Below, one piece after another: positions 18,083 through 26,696 of a DNA stretch of 64,000 nucleotides. Every line of letters starts with the position of its first letter. Within the stretch, counting starts at the first letter, position 1. Below the pieces are notes generated by a model, which searched no databases, was not told the origin of the DNA, and saw only the letters and a list, made by a program, of their open reading frames with translations. Location of the stretch: the NCBI RefSeq assembly GCF_007829335.1, contig NZ_VIWO01000008.1:248001-312000 (forward strand), in the 5' to 3' direction. A program made the position numbers and the translations under genes. This DNA is from Chitinophaga polysaccharea (lineage in GTDB: Bacteria; Bacteroidota; Bacteroidia; Chitinophagales; Chitinophagaceae).

Positions 18083-21000
18083 ATGAAACTGTCTCCCAAA
18101 CTATATAAATGGCTTAAAATACTGCTGGTGCTATTCCTCCTCCGGATAGTCATTGGCGGTATCCTGTATTACCTGGTGACCCATAAATTTGTAAAAGTTA
18201 TACAGTACATCGTTAACAAAGAATCTGGCAACACCTACAAATTTGATGCAGCAGACATCGACTTTTCCCTGTTGAAGAGAAATATTGTGGTACACAATGC
18301 AAAGCTCATCTGCAAAGACACCCTTCATGTAAATGCCCATTACGATGCCAGCATTCCCCGGCTGTATCTCTCCATACAATCCTGGAGGGCGCTGATCTTC
18401 CATAAAAAGCTGCTGGTCGATAGCCTCTCCGTCATCAGTCCGCACCTGACAATGCATGAACATATGCCGAGAGGGCCCAGGCAGGATACTTTTCAGTTGT
18501 CGTCTATTGTGCAACACCTGGAACAAACGCTGGAATATGTAAATGCGCGAATCGTACATGTGCAGGAAGGATCGTTGGTATATAGTCGGGTGAATGGCCC
18601 GGCGCCATTACATATTAACCATTTTAATTTTTCTATTGTCAACTTTACCAAGGTCACCAACTCCGATAATCATATACTGGGTTCAGATGATGTAGAGTTT
18701 TCATTCGATAACCAATACTGGATTTTGCCAGATGGCAGGAATACCGTCAGTTTCAAGCGGCTGCATTTTTCGGGGAAGAAACAGGTGTTTGAGCTGGATT
18801 CCTGTACCATTGTCAGTAATCCTACCGCCACCAGCGGGGGCATGTCGCTGCAGGCCGATAAATTTTATTTCAATGCCCGCCACCTGCCTGCTATTTATAT
18901 GCGCCAGGAACTGCTGATCGACACCCTCGTATGTATACGGCCGGTATTAAAGCTCCCCGGCCGGAAAACCAGCAACCACGATAAAAAGCGGGCATTAGAC
19001 AGTCTCCCTAATACGCTGTTCAAAAAAATAAACTTCCGGTATGTCGCCGTAAAAGACGGTGCGCTGCTACTGACGGGTCACATATCTACCGGCACCACCC
19101 GCAGCACCAACCTGAACATTTACAACCTCACCATTGCTCATGATACAGTGCCCGGCATTACCACCGACAGCATCGCCCTCAGTCTGAATAAGATTAAATT
19201 TTATTCGCTCGACAGCCTGTTTCAGCTGAGTGTAGATGAATTTACATTGCAGCATAACGATGTCATTTTTAACAATGTGGAATATGGGCCTACGCCGCAA
19301 AACCATTCTGGCAAGGGCCTTACTTTTACGGCGCCATCCCTGCGACTGAACGATGTAAGCCTGGAAGACCTGTTAAAAAAACATTTGAAAGCAGATAATG
19401 CCTTATTGTTTCAGCCCCGCATCAGCTTCCTCACCAAAGAAAAACGGGGCAGCAAGCGGGTAGCTGTAGTCGACCGCGGCAGCATTAAAATGCCCGCCTT
19501 CTATCAAACCCTGCACAACCTGAGTGAGGTAATTATGGTGGACACCTTCCATATACAGGATGGCAATGCCAGCTTCACCGCTACCGGCCAACTACCGGTG
19601 AAATTACAGCTGAAAAATATTACCACCGACGTATTGCTGCATAACTTTTTCCTCAGCGACTCCCTGGTAGATATTAAACACGCGATGCCCAACCTGCATA
19701 TACGGGAAATAAACGCCACTGCCGGGAAAACAAACATCACGGTAAACAACTACACTTTCGACGGCACTCACCGCCACAACAAAGCCAGCCAGCTGGCAGC
19801 CAGGCTGGAAAATGGCGCCCGCCTTACAGCCAGGGAGCTGTATTGGGAGGTATTTGACTGGGACGTCTTCCAACAGTCAAAAGATATACAGGTAGACCTG
19901 ATACGCCTGGGCACCCTGCAAATACAACTACCGCCCAAAACCGGCCATACTGCGGTATCCCATAAAAACCTGCCGGTGATACGCATCGGCCAGCTCGATA
20001 TCCGTCAGCTGCAATTCAATAACCCTCACAGCAGCTTCGACGCCAGTAATATTGCCTTCCGGAACGTCCGCACCTTGCTACGTTTCATTACCTGGGGCTC
20101 CGCAGCGGGGCAATTCCATCATATCAGCCACCACAATGGAGGTACCGGCCTGGATATCGCCCAGGTATCGCTAAACCATAACCAGGCCACTGTTACCGAT
20201 GCCAGTGTTACCTTATATAACGACAACGGATATACTAAAATAAAAATTCCTTCCCTGGATATTGCCGCAGATATACACAGCACGGAGTTGAAAGAGCTAT
20301 CTATCGACTCACTCAGCGCTCACCAGCCTGAGGTAAGCATCTATCACCAGGGAAAAGCTATCGAAAAAAGTAATGGATCTATTCCTTTAATGACGGAGAT
20401 CAAACAGCTGAATATACAGGATGCCCGCATTGAGTATACTACCGTGAAAGACAAAGACAGCAGCCAGCTGCAAACCCATGTAAACCTCCGGGGTAGCAGA
20501 GTACAACTGCACATTGGTAACCGCAACCGGTGGCACTACGATCATATGAACATGGATTTTTCCCGGTTGCAGTTTCACAACAAAACCATAGAGACCCTTA
20601 TCCCTCATTTGTCGGTGCAGCTCCACCAGGGCAGCATACTCGAAAATGCGGCGCATCAGCTATCTGTCACGTCCGGCGTAGATATGCGCTGGCAAAATGC
20701 TTCCCTGGCACTGCACCATGCCGATTCGCTACAATTACAGCTCCATCATTTATCGGGAATATTTAACGAGCCTGCCTTTGTTTTCCGGCAGCCTGACAAA
20801 ATGCCCTGGGCATCGCTGCTCCATAATACCCGTATCGACCAGGGCGCCCTGTACTACAAAAACAAACAGCTACATGCCACGGTGGATAGTTTCGCCATGG
20901 ATCCTGATCATCACGGCCTCGCACTTTATCGTTTCCAGGTAATGCCTAACCTAAGCGCAGAAGAAACGTTCCGCACCGCCAAATGGCAGCGCGACTATAT

Positions 21001-21874
21001 CACCGTAACCGGGGAAGCGCTACATATCGGTGGATTACTGCTCCGGGAACAAGCCGGAGATACCACCCTGGCGATACGGCATATCCTGGCCGATCATACA
21101 CAGTTGACTACGCAAAGGGATAAACGGATACCATTCGAACATGGCATTGAAAAATATATGCCCACACAGTTAATCAACACCATTCCGTTTCGCTTGCAGG
21201 TAGATTCTATTGAATTGCGGGAATCCGCGGTGACGGTGAAAGAATCTTCCAAAGCCACTCAACAATGGTCAGCCATACCTATTACGGGGATCAATGCCCT
21301 GATCACTCATTTTGGCAATATACATACCGGCGGCGACAGCCTGCATATCGTGGCCCGGGGCCAGCTGCTGGGCAGCCCCATTCATCATTTTTCTTACCGG
21401 GAATCTTACAGCGACTCACTTTCTGGATTTGTAGCACAAAGTTACCTGGCGCCTATGGACCTGGAAAGATTCAACACAGTTGCTATTCCCATGGCCGCGG
21501 TGAAAGTAAAGCGGGGATATGCTGACAGCATTTACTCCCGCTGGACTGGGAATAAATATGCCACCCTGGGTGATATGCATTTTTTCTATCATGGTCTGCG
21601 CATACAGGTGCTGGATAAGAAAGATACGACCCGCACCGGTTTTATGGCCAACCTGAAAACCACGCTCGCTAACCTGTTGCTGAGAAATGTCAATCACCGG
21701 CCTACCCAGATGTTTTTTATACGCGACCGGGAGAAGTTTGTATTCAACTATTGGGTAAAAGCTGAAACTTCCGGTATCGTTACCGCCGTAGGCATAAAGA
21801 AAGACCGGAAATACCTGAAACGATACAATAAAGTAGCTAAGAAATTTTCTTTACCGAAAACACTGACCCGTTAA
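18083..21874 (+). CDS. Large AsmA-like membrane-anchored protein
   Basis: A 1263-residue protein with one N-terminal membrane anchor (LKILLVLFLLRIVIGGILYY). A very long beta-rich region follows, with repeated short strands such as FDAADIDFSLLKRNIVVHNA. This is the pattern of AsmA/DUF748-like proteins, which form elongated grooves in the periplasm and bridge lipids between the membranes. Family membership is inferred from architecture rather than from a specific motif. It stands alone, and its stop lies one base from the end of the S41 peptidase fossil on the other strand. Confidence 0.72.
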   Translation: MKLSPKLYKWLKILLVLFLLRIVIGGILYYLVTHKFVKVIQYIVNKESGNTYKFDAADIDFSLLKRNIVVHNAKLICKDTLHVNAHYDASIPRLYLSIQSWRALIFHKKLLVDSLSVISPHLTMHEHMPRGPRQDTFQLSSIVQHLEQTLEYVNARIVHVQEGSLVYSRVNGPAPLHINHFNFSIVNFTKVTNSDNHILGSDDVEFSFDNQYWILPDGRNTVSFKRLHFSGKKQVFELDSCTIVSNPTATSGGMSLQADKFYFNARHLPAIYMRQELLIDTLVCIRPVLKLPGRKTSNHDKKRALDSLPNTLFKKINFRYVAVKDGALLLTGHISTGTTRSTNLNIYNLTIAHDTVPGITTDSIALSLNKIKFYSLDSLFQLSVDEFTLQHNDVIFNNVEYGPTPQNHSGKGLTFTAPSLRLNDVSLEDLLKKHLKADNALLFQPRISFLTKEKRGSKRVAVVDRGSIKMPAFYQTLHNLSEVIMVDTFHIQDGNASFTATGQLPVKLQLKNITTDVLLHNFFLSDSLVDIKHAMPNLHIREINATAGKTNITVNNYTFDGTHRHNKASQLAARLENGARLTARELYWEVFDWDVFQQSKDIQVDLIRLGTLQIQLPPKTGHTAVSHKNLPVIRIGQLDIRQLQFNNPHSSFDASNIAFRNVRTLLRFITWGSAAGQFHHISHHNGGTGLDIAQVSLNHNQATVTDASVTLYNDNGYTKIKIPSLDIAADIHSTELKELSIDSLSAHQPEVSIYHQGKAIEKSNGSIPLMTEIKQLNIQDARIEYTTVKDKDSSQLQTHVNLRGSRVQLHIGNRNRWHYDHMNMDFSRLQFHNKTIETLIPHLSVQLHQGSILENAAHQLSVTSGVDMRWQNASLALHHADSLQLQLHHLSGIFNEPAFVFRQPDKMPWASLLHNTRIDQGALYYKNKQLHATVDSFAMDPDHHGLALYRFQVMPNLSAEETFRTAKWQRDYITVTGEALHIGGLLLREQAGDTTLAIRHILADHTQLTTQRDKRIPFEHGIEKYMPTQLINTIPFRLQVDSIELRESAVTVKESSKATQQWSAIPITGINALITHFGNIHTGGDSLHIVARGQLLGSPIHHFSYRESYSDSLSGFVAQSYLAPMDLERFNTVAIPMAAVKVKRGYADSIYSRWTGNKYATLGDMHFFYHGLRIQVLDKKDTTRTGFMANLKTTLANLLLRNVNHRPTQMFFIRDREKFVFNYWVKAETSGIVTAVGIKKDRKYLKRYNKVAKKFSLPKTLTR

Positions 21875-21875
21875 C

Positions 21876-22220
21876 TTATTCCCGGATAAGGGACAATGCC
21901 TTTTCCAATACCTCATCCCGGCTTCCCGTATACCCTTCACCGTTGGCGTAACAATGATATCTGGCTGGATCCCCACCCGCTGGGTTTCTTCCCCATTGGG
22001 ATAATAAACACCGATACCGGTAAACAGGGAATTGAGTCCCCCGGGAATCGTGAGGTAGGATACATTGCCATCGGCGCCGGCAGTGGTACTGCCGGTGGTA
22101 AACTTGACAAAGGTTTGCCCTTCCGGTAATACATATATGGCCAATGATCCCAGCATATCAGCTTTGCGCGACGCCCAACAGGGGTAACATGGCAAACAAT
22201 AACAGAAAGCCGGTCTTCAT
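21876..22220 (-). pseudogene. Internally deleted and frameshifted S41-family peptidase
   Basis: An ATG at 22220 opens a complete signal peptide, MKTGFLLLFAMLPLLGVAQS, followed at once by TGA. Shifting frame gives ADMLGSLAIYVLPEGQTFVK, then TTGSTTAGADGNVSYLTIPG and VGIQPDIIVTPTVKGIRE, the C-terminus of an S41 (C-terminal processing type) peptidase. A one-base loss after GIRE shifts the frame again; restored, the end reads GRDEVLEKALSLIRE and TAA at 21876. So the start and end survive while the whole middle (PDZ and catalytic Ser region) is gone. It is a deletion relic, not a functional enzyme. Confidence 0.8.
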
Positions 22221-22363
22221 ATAAAAAGGGTATATGCAAATGTGAATATTAACCTTAAATTAGTTGGTATTATTGTATGTGTATAGCTGAAATTATAACA
22301 TGATGAATTTAGCTGCACGAACGAGTATTTTATCCGACATTTGTTACCCAATTTTAATCGACT

Positions 22364-24436
22364 ATGAAAGTTTGTATTGCTGAAAAACCAAGTGTGGCAA
22401 GGGATATTGCAGAAGTGATCGGGGCAAAACAACGCAAAGATGGCTACTATGAAGGTAATGGCTACCAGGTAACCTGGACGTTCGGCCATTTCTGTACCCT
22501 CAAGGAGCCACATGATTACTATGAACAGTGGAAGTTCTGGCGACTGGAAGACCTTCCGATGATACCTCCCAGCTTCGGTATTAAGCTGATTGAAAACACC
22601 GGGGTACAGAAGCAGTTTAAGGTGATAGAAACCCTGGTACAGCAATGCGAAGAAGTGATTAACTGCGGGGATGCCGGCCAGGAAGGCGAACTGATACAGC
22701 GTTGGGTATTATTGAAAGCAAAATGTACGGCTCCTATCAAGCGGCTGTGGATTTCTTCGTTGACGGTAGAAGCGATCCGCGATGGATTCCTGCACCTGAA
22801 AATGGCCGATCAATATGATAACCTGTATGCAGCCGGCAGTGCCAGGGCCATAGGCGACTGGCTACTGGGCATGAACGCTACCCGGCTGTTTACCAAAAAA
22901 TTTGCCCAGGGCAAGGTGGTGCTGTCAATAGGTCGCGTACAAACTCCTACCCTGGCCATGATTGTACAACGGCAGAAAGAAATCAATGCCTTCGTATCGG
23001 AAGACTACTGGGAACTGAAAACCATCTACCGGGAAACAGAATTTACCGCCGCCATCGATCGTCTCAAAACGCTGGATAAAGCCGCCAAAGGGCTGGCCTA
23101 CCTGAAAGAACACCCGTTTGAAGTCACCTCCTTCGAAAAGAAAGATGGCAAGGAAGGCAATCCACGCCTGTTCGACCTCACAGCCCTGCAGGTAGAAGCC
23201 AACAAAAAACTGGGATATACCGCAGATGATACGCTTAAATATATCCAGAATCTTTACGAGAAAAAGCTGACCACCTACCCCAGGGTAGATACTACTTACC
23301 TCTCGGAAGACCTGCATCCAAAAATAGCGGGGATACTGGCAGACATGACACCTTATGCCGCGCTCACAGCGCCGCTGCTGGCCAATCCCATTCCCAAGCT
23401 GAAAACAGTATTCGATGATAAAAAAGTAACCGACCACCATGCCATTATTCCTACCGGCATGCATCCCGGCGGACTTCCCATCGAAGAAAAAAGGATTTAC
23501 GACCTCGTAGCCCGCCGCTTCATTGCAGCCTTTTACCCAGAATGTAAAATATCCAATACCACCGTACTCGGTAAAGTAGGCCAGGTACCATTTAAAGTAA
23601 CCGGTAAGCAAATCCTGGAACCCGGCTGGAAAGAGGTATATGCCAATGATGTGAAAGAGAAAAAAGAGGGAGAAGAAGAAGAAAAAATACTGCCCCACTT
23701 CGAAGTAGGCGAAAGCGGACCTCATACGCCCAGGATACACCAGGGAAAAACAACACCGCCTAAAGCCTTTACAGAAGCTACTTTGCTCCGGGCCATGGAA
23801 ACAGCCGGCAAACAGGTAGATGACGAGGAAATGCGCGAACTGCTGAAAGACAACGGCATTGGACGCCCCTCCACCCGCGCCAACATTATCGAAACCCTGT
23901 TCCGCAGGAAATACATAGAAAAGAAGAAGAAAAACATTTATGCCACCCAAACCGGCATAGACCTTATCGATACCATCCAAACAGAGCTGCTGAAAAGCGC
24001 AGAACTCACAGGACAATGGGAACGCAAGCTCCGCCTGATCGAAAAAGGCGAATACGCTATGGATACCTTCAAAGATGAATTAATACAGATGGTGGTAGAC
24101 CTTACCAAAGAAGTAAAAACTGCCAGCTACAAATTCATTACCGTGGCGCCAGATCCGCCTCCCGTGCCAGAAGAAAAAGAGAAACCCAAAAAAGAACCGA
24201 AACCAAAGAAGGTGGTTGTAGTTGAAGAACTAACCTGCCCAAAATGTAAAACGCATTTGCTGAAAAAAGGGAATACCGCCTACGGCTGTACGAATTTCAA
24301 GGAATGTGGTTTCAAAATTCCTTTTGCGCCTATCGATAAAAAACTCAGCGATAAACAAATTGCCGACCTGGTAACCAAAGGGAAAAGTGGGAAACTGGTG
24401 TTGGGAGAAGATTTTACGGTGAAGCAGAAAGCGTAA
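22364..24436 (+). CDS. topB: DNA topoisomerase III (type IA)
   Basis: A 690-residue type IA topoisomerase that relaxes and decatenates DNA through a 5'-phosphotyrosine intermediate. The Toprim domain opens with MKVCIAEKPSVARDIAEVIG and has the acidic NCGDAGQEGELIQR motif. The catalytic Tyr305 is in LTTYPRVDTTYL. The conserved GIGRPSTRANIIETL block is present, and the C-terminus has a zinc-ribbon-like domain (CPKCKTHLL, then YGCTNFKECGF). TopB in Bacteroidota is often mobile-element associated, but no such genes are near and this looks chromosomal. The last residues, VKQKA, and the TAA lie inside a palindromic heptad repeat. Confidence 0.95.
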   Translation: MKVCIAEKPSVARDIAEVIGAKQRKDGYYEGNGYQVTWTFGHFCTLKEPHDYYEQWKFWRLEDLPMIPPSFGIKLIENTGVQKQFKVIETLVQQCEEVINCGDAGQEGELIQRWVLLKAKCTAPIKRLWISSLTVEAIRDGFLHLKMADQYDNLYAAGSARAIGDWLLGMNATRLFTKKFAQGKVVLSIGRVQTPTLAMIVQRQKEINAFVSEDYWELKTIYRETEFTAAIDRLKTLDKAAKGLAYLKEHPFEVTSFEKKDGKEGNPRLFDLTALQVEANKKLGYTADDTLKYIQNLYEKKLTTYPRVDTTYLSEDLHPKIAGILADMTPYAALTAPLLANPIPKLKTVFDDKKVTDHHAIIPTGMHPGGLPIEEKRIYDLVARRFIAAFYPECKISNTTVLGKVGQVPFKVTGKQILEPGWKEVYANDVKEKKEGEEEEKILPHFEVGESGPHTPRIHQGKTTPPKAFTEATLLRAMETAGKQVDDEEMRELLKDNGIGRPSTRANIIETLFRRKYIEKKKKNIYATQTGIDLIDTIQTELLKSAELTGQWERKLRLIEKGEYAMDTFKDELIQMVVDLTKEVKTASYKFITVAPDPPPVPEEKEKPKKEPKPKKVVVVEELTCPKCKTHLLKKGNTAYGCTNFKECGFKIPFAPIDKKLSDKQIADLVTKGKSGKLVLGEDFTVKQKA

Positions 24437-24548
24437 GGCAGAAAGCTTAAAGCAAAAAGCTATTGCAGCGAATGATCTTTGCGGATATTTCAAAATCGCA
24501 TTGGTCATTCGCTGCAATAGCTTTTTGCTTTCTGCCTTAAACGCTAAG
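24421..24548. repeat. AAAGCNN-heptad palindrome, copy 1
   Basis: Six heptads of the form AAAGCNN (24421-24462, with two one-base variants) lead into a palindrome. Its perfect 24-bp arms are at 24452-24475 and 24505-24528, around a 29-base loop, and the core arm is GCTATTGCAGCGAATGA. The right side repeats the heptads in reverse. It lies between convergent topB and an SDR gene, and the stops of both fall within it. It would form a long hairpin in either transcript and may terminate both. It is related to copies at 30085, 37523 and 59773. Confidence 0.9.
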
Positions 24549-25383
24549 CTTCAATCGCGGTAGCGATCGTCACTTCTTTCCACTGTTCCAGGTCGGCGGT
24601 AATTACCTCCATTTTCTGGAAAGCCATATTGTAGGCATCTTCACCAAGGAACAGGTGCAGGGGGGCCTGGGCATCGCCGGCTATCTTAATAACTGCAGCT
24701 ACAGCTTTTTCAGGGTCTCCGGCCTGGTTGCCATTAATCTGATGCTGGTGTGCATCCTGGACAGCGCGCACATTTTCATAAACAGCCAGTGGTTGAGCAG
24801 GTGTGCCCAGTGAGCTGGAAGCAAGGAAGTCAGTTCTGAAATATCCTGGTGATACGATCGTTACCTGGATACCGAAAGGTTTTACCTCTGTGGACAGTGA
24901 TTCAGACAATCCATCTACGGCAAATTTGGTAGCACAGTAGATGCCGAAACCAGGGAAGGCGCCTGTAAATCCGGCGATAGAAGAAATGTTGAAGATATGA
25001 CCGGATTGCTGCGCTCTCATATGTGGCAGTACTGCTCGGGTAACGTTGAGCAGCCCAAATACATTGACGTCGAAGCTGGCACGAACCTCTGCATCAGACA
25101 ATTCTTCCACGCTGCCCACTTGTCCGTAACCGGCATTATTCACCAGTACATCTATACGTCCAAATTGTTGGATAGTGGCATCTACTGCCTGTTGGATGCT
25201 GCTTTCGCTTTTCAGGTCGACTGACAGCGGGAGGAAATTAGGATCAGCAGATATGACGCGAAGATCACCGATGCTGCGGGAAGTTGCCGCTACTTTATAT
25301 CCCTGACTAAGTAATTGTTGTACGAATGAGCGACCTAATCCTTTAGAGGCGCCGGTTACAAACCAAACAGAAGTATTGTTCAT
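24544..25383 (-). CDS. Short-chain dehydrogenase/reductase
   Basis: A 279-residue classical SDR oxidoreductase using NAD(P)H in the cytosol. The cofactor motif TGASKGLG is at the N-terminus, the NAG motif is in LVNNAGYG, and the catalytic Ser (NISSIAGFTG) and Tyr-x-x-x-Lys (YCATK) are present. The start is set at 25383 (MNNTSVWFVTGASK); a longer start at 25410 adds residues that do not fit the family. An AraC regulator lies just upstream on the same strand and may control it. The substrate is unknown. Confidence 0.93.
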   Translation of the reverse strand: MNNTSVWFVTGASKGLGRSFVQQLLSQGYKVAATSRSIGDLRVISADPNFLPLSVDLKSESSIQQAVDATIQQFGRIDVLVNNAGYGQVGSVEELSDAEVRASFDVNVFGLLNVTRAVLPHMRAQQSGHIFNISSIAGFTGAFPGFGIYCATKFAVDGLSESLSTEVKPFGIQVTIVSPGYFRTDFLASSSLGTPAQPLAVYENVRAVQDAHQHQINGNQAGDPEKAVAAVIKIAGDAQAPLHLFLGEDAYNMAFQKMEVITADLEQWKEVTIATAIEA

Positions 25384-25467
25384 GATCTTGTGTGTTTTTT
25401 GATGACACAAAGCTAGAACAGGAACGACTATCCGTTGTTACGCGGTTCAAACCAATCATTGCAAAAT

Positions 25468-26370
25468 TCAAACATCCCTGAAAGCACCCGGGGTGAGCTG
25501 GGTATGTTTCTTAAAGAAGTTATTGAAATGCGCGGGTTCCTCAAATCCCAGGGCGTAGCTGATTTCCGATATGTTCCAGTCGGTATGCTTCAGCAGGGCC
25601 TTAGCTTCGGTGGTGAGCCGCTCCGCAATGTGTGCGGTGGTGGTTTTACCGGTGGTATCACGTATTGCCCGGTTCAGGTGGTTAACGTGAACCGACAGCT
25701 GTTTTGCGAAGTCGTTGGCCGACCTCATCAAAAAACGTTGCCCCGGCGATTCGATCGGGAACTGTCGTTCCAGCAGCTCATTAAATACCGATGTGATACG
25801 GGTTTTGGCATCGGTATGCTGATGCACGAATTCTGAAGGCTGCATTTTCAAGGCATAGTGCATGATCTCTGTGAGGTAATTTCGCAGCAGGTCGTATTTT
25901 AATACATAGTCGCTGTTAATTTCTCCCAACATCTTTTTAAACAACTGCGAGACTTCTTTATCCTGTTCTTTGTTTAAAAGATAGGAAGGAATACCCCCGG
26001 GCGCCATCATCGGTAATTCATGAATATTGCCTCTCATAACGCCGGTAAAAAAAGACTCCTTAAATATGCAGAAATAGCCATTGTTATCGCCCGACAACGA
26101 CTCCCAGGCATAAGGTACCTGCGGGTTGCAAAAGATCAGGGCACTGCCGTTCATTTCTATGGTTTTGTCGGCGTAATGATACAGGTTATGTCCACGTACC
26201 AGGCTCACTTTATAAAAATCACGGCGACTGTATTTAACGGTGACGGCTCCGTTTACGATACAGTCTTCCAGCCGGAATACGTTGAAGTGACCCAGGTCCT
26301 GTTGCAGGCGGTCGGGCACCGCATTGAATTTATGCTGGTAAAATTCCTGTAAGGTTTCTGTTTTATTCAT
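25468..26370 (-). CDS. AraC-family transcriptional regulator
   Basis: A 300-residue regulator with an N-terminal cupin-like sensing domain (about 30-170, with ALIFCNPQVPYAWESLSGDN) and a C-terminal double helix-turn-helix. The second half of the HTH region is typical (ISEISYALGFEEPAHFNNFF, then KKHTQLTPGAFR). It is 84 bases upstream of the SDR gene in the same direction, and a broken DUF1348 gene lies upstream of it. Control of the SDR gene is the simplest guess, but no operator could be assigned. Confidence 0.93.
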   Translation of the reverse strand: MNKTETLQEFYQHKFNAVPDRLQQDLGHFNVFRLEDCIVNGAVTVKYSRRDFYKVSLVRGHNLYHYADKTIEMNGSALIFCNPQVPYAWESLSGDNNGYFCIFKESFFTGVMRGNIHELPMMAPGGIPSYLLNKEQDKEVSQLFKKMLGEINSDYVLKYDLLRNYLTEIMHYALKMQPSEFVHQHTDAKTRITSVFNELLERQFPIESPGQRFLMRSANDFAKQLSVHVNHLNRAIRDTTGKTTTAHIAERLTTEAKALLKHTDWNISEISYALGFEEPAHFNNFFKKHTQLTPGAFRDV

Positions 26371-26413
26371 ATCACGAAGTTACAAAATTCAAACACCCTG
26401 GAGCATAGGGAGG

Positions 26414-26581
26414 TTAGCTTTCTTTTTCAGCCAGTCTGCGTTCATTGCTGTTAATCGCCACATCGTTAATAGAAGCCAGTCTACGCAGCATCAGCCCGTT
26501 TTCGTCAAATTCCCATAATTCGTTACCGTACTGACGGACAGTTTCCTCTGTGAACGGAGGCAAAGGAAATCTCTTTTCCAT
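26414..26581 (-). pseudogene. DUF1348 (NTF2-like) gene with an in-frame internal deletion
   Basis: A 55-codon frame, MEKRFPLPPFTEETV then RQYGNELWEFDENGLMLRRL then ASINDVAINSNERRLAEKES. It has the start (PLPPFTxET) and the end (YGNExWEFDExGLMxRRxASIND) of DUF1348 proteins, which are normally about 150 residues. The central part, including the WRNR region, is missing, yet the reading frame is preserved. The remaining 55 residues cannot form the NTF2-like fold, so this is probably a decayed gene, although it may still be translated. The start is ATG at 26581. Confidence 0.7.
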
Positions 26582-26696
26582 GATGTATATTTTTTAGTGA
26601 TTAAATACAGATCGATCTGTCTTTCATAAAATTCACAAAAAAAGAGCGTCATATATTATCTTGCCTCGCATCAGATGTATCAAATTATCACAAAAC

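Noticed and set aside
22925..24016. Minus-strand open frame of 363 codons
   Set aside because: It lies wholly inside topB on the opposite strand; the composition (many Phe, Tyr, Gly) is that of an antisense shadow.
24421..24548. CRISPR or simple satellite explanation for the heptad repeats
   Set aside because: Units are only 7 bases with no spacers, they are mirrored around a palindrome, and copies are dispersed; no cas gene is present.
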